Assembly: GCF_017311575.1 (NCBI RefSeq)
Contig: NZ_JAFFQY010000044.1
Coordinates: 185,378 to 249,377, forward strand
Length of the DNA: 64,000 bases
From: Roseococcus thiosulfatophilus
Lineage (GTDB): Bacteria > Pseudomonadota > Alphaproteobacteria > Acetobacterales > Acetobacteraceae
Reading direction: 5' to 3'
The notes beneath the pieces are model-generated. The model was given only the letters and a program-made list of their open reading frames with translations, was not told the origin of the DNA and searched no databases. Below, one piece after another: positions 60,801-64,000 of the stretch (its first letter is position 1; every line of letters begins with the position of its first letter). The position numbers were made by a program, and so were the translations under genes.

Positions 60801-63415
60801 AGCTGATGGCCGCGGCGCGGGTGGTCCTGCTGGCGCGGCGCGGCAGCCTTGCCGACCAGATAAACCGTGTCTCGACCTTCGCGAGGGCCGCCACCATGCC
60901 GTCGCCGCAGCCATCGCCAGCCGGCCCGGCAAGTCCCTCCCCGCCGCCGCTGCGGACGCGGACCGCGCCGGCGCTCGAACTGTTCAACGGGCTGGGGGGG
61001 TTCGACAAGGATGGCCGGGAATACGTGACCATCCTGGGTCCCGGCCAATCGACCCCTGCGCCCTGGATCAACGTCGTGGCCAACCCGGCCTTCGGCTTCC
61101 ATGTGCCGACGGAGGGCGGCGGGTTCACCTGGGCGGTCAACAGCCGCGAGAACCAGGTGACGCCCTGGTCGAACGACCCCGTCGCCAATCGTCCGGGGGA
61201 GGCCTTCTATCTGCGCGACGAGGAGACGGGGGCGGTCTGGACCCCCACCGCGCTGCCCATCCGCGACGCGGGGCTCACCTATGTGGCGCGGCATGGCCAA
61301 GGCTACAGCCGCTTCGAGCATGAGGCGCAGGACATCCGCGCGGAGCTCGCGCAGTCCGTGCCGCTCGGCGACAGCCTCAAGATCTCGCGCCTCGTGCTGA
61401 CCAATCTCTCTGGCCGCGTGCGGCAGTTAAGCGTGACGGCCTATGTCGAATGGGTGCTCGGCCCGTCTCGGTCGGCCACGCTGCCCTTCGTGACCACGGC
61501 GATCGATGCCGAGACCGGCGCCATGTTCGCGCGCAACCCGTGGAACATCCCCTTCGGTTCCCGCGTGGCCTTCCTGGACCTGGCAGGCGAGCAGACGGAG
61601 TGGACGGGCGATCGGCGGGAGTTCCTCGGTCGCAACGGCGCGCTGACGGCGCCGGCCGGAGTGCTTGGCGCGGCGCCTCTTTCCAAGACGGTGGGCGGCG
61701 GGCTCGATCCCTGCGGCGCCATGCGCCGACGGGTCACCTTGCCGGCGCACGGCAGGGTGGAAATCGTGTGTTTCCTGGGCCAGGCCGACGACGCCATCTC
61801 CGCGCGCGCGTTGGTCACGCGGTATCGCGCGGCGGACCTCGATGCCGTGGCCGCCGAGGTCGCGGCGCATTGGAACGACGTGCTCGGCCGCATCCAGGTT
61901 CGCACACCAGACCGGCCGATGGACATCATGCTGAATGGCTGGCTGCTCTACCAGGCGCTGGCCTGCCGCGTGTGGGCGCGGGCCGGGTTCTACCAGGCCA
62001 GCGGCGCCTATGGCTTCCGCGACCAGTTGCAGGACGGCATGGCGCTGGTCGCCTCCCGCCCCATGGAAACCCGCGCGCACCTGTTGCGCGCCGCATCGCG
62101 CCAGTTCCTGGAGGGCGACGTGCAGCACTGGTGGCTGCCGCATTCCGGCCAGGGCGTGCGCACGCGCATTTCCGACGATCGCGGCTGGCTGGCTTTGGCG
62201 GTGGACCACTACGTCACCGCCACCGGCGATGCCGGCGTCCTGGACGAGCAGGTGCCCTTCCTGGACGCAGCACCCCTCGTCCCTGGCGAGCATGAGCGCT
62301 TCTTCCAGCCGGAGACCTCACCCACCACCGCGACGCTGTTCGAGCATTGTGCCCGGGCGCTGGACGCCAGCATGCAGGCCGGCCGGCACGGCCTGCCGCT
62401 GATGGGCACGGGTGACTGGAACGACGGCATGAACCGCGTAGGCGAGAAGGGCGAGGGCGAGAGCGTATGGCTCGGCTGGATGCTGTACGGCGCCTTCACC
62501 GCCTTCCACCCCCGCGCGGCGCTGCGCGGCGAGGCGGGGCGCGCCACCACCTGGCAGGCTCACGCCGCCGCCCTGCGGTCCGCACTGGAACACAGGGCAT
62601 GGGACGGCGACTGGTACCGGCGCGGCTTCTACGATGACGGCACGCCACTCGGCACGGCCTCGGCCGAGGAATGCCGCATCGATTCCATTGCCCAGTCCTG
62701 GGCGGTGCTGTCCGGTGCGGGCGACCCTGTGCGCGCCGCCCATGCAATGGCCTCGGCCGAGCGGGAACTGATCCGCCCGGCGGAGCGCCTGGCGCTGCTC
62801 TTCACCCCCCCTTTCGACAAGACCGCGCAGGACCCCGGCTACATCAAGGCCTATCCGCCTGGCGTGCGCGAGAATGGCGGCCAATACACCCATGCGGGGC
62901 TGTGGCTGGTGATGGCCTTCGCCGCGCTGGGTGAAGGCGGCAAGGCCGGGCGACTCTTCGCGATGCTGAACCCGATCAACCACGCGCGCACACGCTACGA
63001 CGTGCTGCGCTACAAGGTGGAACCCTATGTCGTGGCGGCCGACATCAGCGCCAAGCCACCGCATGCGGGGCGTGGCGGCTGGAGCTGGTACACCGGTTCA
63101 TCCGGTTGGATGCAGCGTGCCGGCATGGAGAGCATCATCGGCCTGCGCCTGCAGGCGGGGACGCTGCTGTTCGATCCCTGCATCCCGGCGGAGTGGCCGG
63201 GCTTCGAGGTGACGTTGCGGCATGGCGCGGCCAGCTACGAGATTCGCGTGGAGAACCCCGAAGGCTTCGAGCGTGGCATCGCTCAAGCCAGCCTCGATGG
63301 CGTGCCTCTCGGCAGCGGACCCTTGCGCCTGCACCTGGAAGATGATGGCGCCTACCACCTGGTGGCCGTGCGCCTGGGATCGCAGAAGCATCTGAAGCCC
63401 GAGGGGAGGTCGTGA
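54872..63415 (+). CDS. ndvB: Cyclic beta-1,2-glucan synthase (GT84-GH94)
   Basis: A 2847-residue inner-membrane enzyme that builds and cyclises periplasmic beta-1,2-glucan, the length of NdvB/ChvB/Cgs. The N-terminal domain has PAAEWLIDNFHLVE and YPRIFGVAWGYVAHTDS. A GT84 glycosyltransferase carries DAD (622-624) and QRHHRW (767-772), flanked by membrane helices near 400-470 and 810-1000. Two carbohydrate-binding and phosphorylase regions follow. GH94 has GDWNDG (2514-2519). ATG 54872 has GGAG ten bases upstream; an earlier open frame runs into the IS3 remnant. The first ~600 bases are AT-richer (58% GC by count) than the rest. Confidence 0.9.
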   Translation: MLREWMMPASASVWDDGNPVRAETFGIERLEAHGRSLAATQAITKLTGRYDPLGKRLAENAIQLLECYKVIAKAVDQGSYITPAAEWLIDNFHLVERQIREVQLHLPPTFYRKLPKLANGPFSGYPRIFGVAWGYVAHTDSSFKTAGFTRYLNAYQGVQPLTIGELWASSLTLRIVLIENLRRLAERMLAKRRAEREADRIADRLLGLHGQPGEPSSTALAEVGAGPLPEAFAVQLLHRLRDQDPSVMPALAWLDARLQGQGLNPETMVQDMHRTEGAANVTVRNIITSMRLIADVNWNDMFESVSLVDKILADGTAFASMDFATRNLYRGAIEELSARCTSSELDVARHALAAARRSPDDPRKSDPGYHLLAGGRREFEITLGFRPPLHARLARLGRALGIGGYATVVAFTTVLLLTLALLAMAATGLGWAWLLVLAALGAIPALDLAVSLVNRAVTTGFGARLLPGLELLDGVPSGLRTMVVVPTLLTSSSAIAELVERLEVHYLASAAGCVHFALLTDWTDAPGEHAADDETLLATAAAGIAELNRRVGPGPDGDRFFLLHRRRVWNAGEACWMGWERKRGKLHELNRLLRGARDTTFIAPAGALPRLPSGVRYVITLDADTRLPRDTVARLVGKMAHPLNAPRMDAARGRVVEGYAVLQPRVTPSQPIGSEGSVFQRIFSSLGGIDPYALVVSDVYQDLFGEGSYSGKGIYDVDAFEASLSGRIPDSTMLSHDLFEGVYARSGLASDVELVEEFPSRYDVGAQRHHRWARGDWQLLPWILGRQLPALAGDRFAMPAIGRWKMIDNLRRSLSAPLAVVALLVGWMLPLPAAAMVWTIFILATICLPTLVPVVAAIAPWRSGVTLASHGRALARDLGTALALSGLLVTFLAHQAWLMGDAILRTLWRLLASRRHLLQWVPAAEAARRRKPGLGGLLRMMSGGVFIGAVAGLVALLSQHWLLAGGFALLWCASPAVARWASSAPRTAARLAISPSERDALRLTARRTWRFFEAFVTEADHMLPPDNFQEDPAPVLARRTSPTNIGLYLLSVVSARDFGWIGSVEGAERLEATLATMARMERCRGHFFNWYDTGTLRPLAPRYISSVDSGNLAGHLIALANACKEFAKAPPPSPRGIMDAIDLAREEAARLNDGYQTQTTTWQELDAALLALGAAATAPASPDHAAAIVQADTVLDIARALAFERGNGAGDDLLFWAQACRTAIRSHRRDHELDEAARAALAMRLDAVAEAARGMAMAMEFGFLLDPERTLLSIGYLVPEGVLDSSCYDLLASEARLASFFAIAKGDVPARHWFRLGRGMVPVAHSAALVSWSGSMFEYLMPSLVMRAPDGSLLEQTNRLVVRRQIEYAAALRIPWGISESAYNARDLELTYQYSNFGVPNLGLKRGLSANQVIAPYATALAAMIDPAAACANLAVLAQGAARGRFGFYEAVDYTRTRLPKGAGSALVRAYMAHHQGMTIVALATAMDGGAMRRRFHAEPMVQATELLLQERMPREVAVVRPFAVEVKSADRPTAPDILGARHFTSAQQAVPATHLLSNGRLSTMLTAAGSGSTRWGNLAITRWREDATCDDAGLYVYLRDLGSDELWSATAQPMGAKPDQYGVTFHEDRAEFSRADGTLTTTLEVIVSSEHDAEVRRVSVTNAGATPREIEVTSYAELALARQADDIAHPAFSKLFVETEYLPELGALLATRRKRGPDDPGIWAAHLSVVEGEADIVPQFETDRARFLGRGHDVHGPAAMGRGRRLSGTVGTVLDPIFALRRRIRVAPGAVVRVAFWTMAAATREALLDTVDKQRDAGAFARAATLAWTQAQVQMHHLGILPGHAALFQRLAGHLVHATQAMRASSEVICRGGGAQSGLWPMAISGDLPILVLRIGETDHLGVARELLRAFEYWRAKQLAVDIVFLNDRHSSYVQDLQDALEALVRPSRMQQSADPRLGRIHVLRADLVSTEARAQLMAAARVVLLARRGSLADQINRVSTFARAATMPSPQPSPAGPASPSPPPLRTRTAPALELFNGLGGFDKDGREYVTILGPGQSTPAPWINVVANPAFGFHVPTEGGGFTWAVNSRENQVTPWSNDPVANRPGEAFYLRDEETGAVWTPTALPIRDAGLTYVARHGQGYSRFEHEAQDIRAELAQSVPLGDSLKISRLVLTNLSGRVRQLSVTAYVEWVLGPSRSATLPFVTTAIDAETGAMFARNPWNIPFGSRVAFLDLAGEQTEWTGDRREFLGRNGALTAPAGVLGAAPLSKTVGGGLDPCGAMRRRVTLPAHGRVEIVCFLGQADDAISARALVTRYRAADLDAVAAEVAAHWNDVLGRIQVRTPDRPMDIMLNGWLLYQALACRVWARAGFYQASGAYGFRDQLQDGMALVASRPMETRAHLLRAASRQFLEGDVQHWWLPHSGQGVRTRISDDRGWLALAVDHYVTATGDAGVLDEQVPFLDAAPLVPGEHERFFQPETSPTTATLFEHCARALDASMQAGRHGLPLMGTGDWNDGMNRVGEKGEGESVWLGWMLYGAFTAFHPRAALRGEAGRATTWQAHAAALRSALEHRAWDGDWYRRGFYDDGTPLGTASAEECRIDSIAQSWAVLSGAGDPVRAAHAMASAERELIRPAERLALLFTPPFDKTAQDPGYIKAYPPGVRENGGQYTHAGLWLVMAFAALGEGGKAGRLFAMLNPINHARTRYDVLRYKVEPYVVAADISAKPPHAGRGGWSWYTGSSGWMQRAGMESIIGLRLQAGTLLFDPCIPAEWPGFEVTLRHGAASYEIRVENPEGFERGIAQASLDGVPLGSGPLRLHLEDDGAYHLVAVRLGSQKHLKPEGRS

Positions 63416-63645
63416 CCGCTTCAGTATTCCTGGAGCGTATGGGGTTCCGAGGGAGCGCGACCATGTCCGGCGCATCGCTCTGATCCCGGTGGCACGGTTC
63501 GGTTTCGGCAGGGGTGATGGTGCGGGCGGCGCCGCGCAGAGCCTGTGAATTCAGCCACGTCTCCCCCGGCGCGACTTTCCGTGACGGTACAGTGGCGTTG
63601 CGCCCCGCAACACCTCCTTGGCGTTCGCGACATAAGCTTCTCTAA

Positions 63646-63660
63646 GAGTCTGTCTCGAAT
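63646..63660. repeat. Putative terminal inverted repeat of an IS5-family element
   Basis: GAGTCTGTCTCGAAT is the expected end sequence of IS427-group IS5 elements and lies two bases before the transposase stop. It follows CTAA, a possible target duplication. The opposite end is outside the window, so neither repeat nor duplication can be confirmed. The 230 bases between ndvB and this end hold no gene that I can support. Confidence 0.5.
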
Positions 63661-63661
63661 C

Positions 63662-64000
63662 TCATGCGGAACGTGCGATACGGCGTAGCAGGATGATGAC
63701 GGAGGCGGCGTAGAGGAAGGCGTTGGCGGAGGCGATGGTGGCCTCGAAGTCCTTGGCGAGACGTCGGTTGCGGCCGATCCAGGCAAAGAAGCGTTCGACC
63801 ACCCAGCGGCGGGCATGAACGGCGAAGCCGACTTGATCCTTCGGCTTGCGCACGATCTCGACGCGGATCGCGGTGGCACGGGCGACGCGGTCCCCTGTGT
63901 AGCCGCTATCCATGAAGGCGAGTTGCACGAAGGGCCAGCGGCCGCGCGAGATGCGCATGAGTGGCGGCGCGCCGTCGCGGTCCTGGACGTTGGCGGGTGG
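63662..64000 (-). CDS. IS5-family transposase, C-terminal part (5' end outside window)
   Basis: The last 112 codons of an IS5-family (IS427-like) transposase that runs off the window. The visible sequence includes PANVQDRDGA, FMDSGYTGD, and the conserved C-terminal RRWVVERFFAWIGRNRRLAKDFE followed by AFLYAASVIILLRRIA. It carries the Glu of the DDE catalytic triad in WVVERFFAW. In these elements the gene is often two frames joined by frameshifting; only the second is seen. It closes the ndvB insertion on the right. Confidence 0.85.
   Translation of the reverse strand, partial: PPANVQDRDGAPPLMRISRGRWPFVQLAFMDSGYTGDRVARATAIRVEIVRKPKDQVGFAVHARRWVVERFFAWIGRNRRLAKDFEATIASANAFLYAASVIILLRRIARSA

Noticed and set aside
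63416..63645. Remnant gene between ndvB and the IS5 end
   Set aside because: Open frames are short and show no recognisable family; I see nothing firm in these 230 bases.

Overview
The window is very GC-rich chromosomal DNA. Its gene content and order point to an alphaproteobacterium, most likely an Acetobacteraceae member of the Roseomonas type: yebC-ruvCAB-ybgC-tolQRAB-pal-cpoB-tilS-ftsH-folP, dnaG-rpoD, a K+-independent H+-pyrophosphatase, and a cyanide-insensitive-type cydAB. This assignment is inferred from the encoded proteins, not from any database search.

Layout. 1-2.3 kb: a homogentisate dioxygenase/MBL-fold operon divergent from a MarR regulator. 2.3-7.1 kb: a small unknown gene divergent from an ArsR-methyltransferase regulator and metH. 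7.3-11.2 kb: a TRAP-type periplasmic binding protein directly joined to a hybrid histidine kinase, with no permease. 11.2-19.8 kb, all minus strand: DUF3775 protein, aldo/keto reductase, a WD40/COG0523 GTPase pair, a gbsR-cydAB operon, an alpha/beta hydrolase and a LuxR solo. 19.9-27.1 kb: a secreted VWA protein, a papain-like YiiX-type protein, dnaG, rpoD and a GNAT. 27.1-32.5 kb, minus: two small proteins, a DsbD/ScsB-like reductase and hppA, divergent from ppa. 33.4 kb: a tRNA with anticodon CAT. 33.4-40.8 kb: LysR/NmrA pair, deaminase, ettA, GNAT, ArsR-MFS pair and a PPOX-type flavoprotein. 40.9-54.3 kb: the long housekeeping run from yebC to tspO. 54.3-64 kb: an IS3-family transposase remnant, a giant cyclic beta-1,2-glucan synthase gene (ndvB) whose first ~0.6 kb is distinctly AT-richer, and the end of an IS5-family element that runs off the window.

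The most interesting signals are not protein families. Two dispersed structured repeats occur between genes. One is a 31-base core found at 11.76 and 21.87 kb, enclosed in different but still self-complementary arms. The other is a hairpin module placed just after the hppA and ettA stop codons. Both ruvC and tilS lack any ATG/GTG/TTG where their protein families begin, and each has a CTG at the expected place. The ruvB ribosome-binding site lies inside a perfect hairpin. The ndvB region looks like a mobile-element-flanked, compositionally mosaic insertion in the place after folP.
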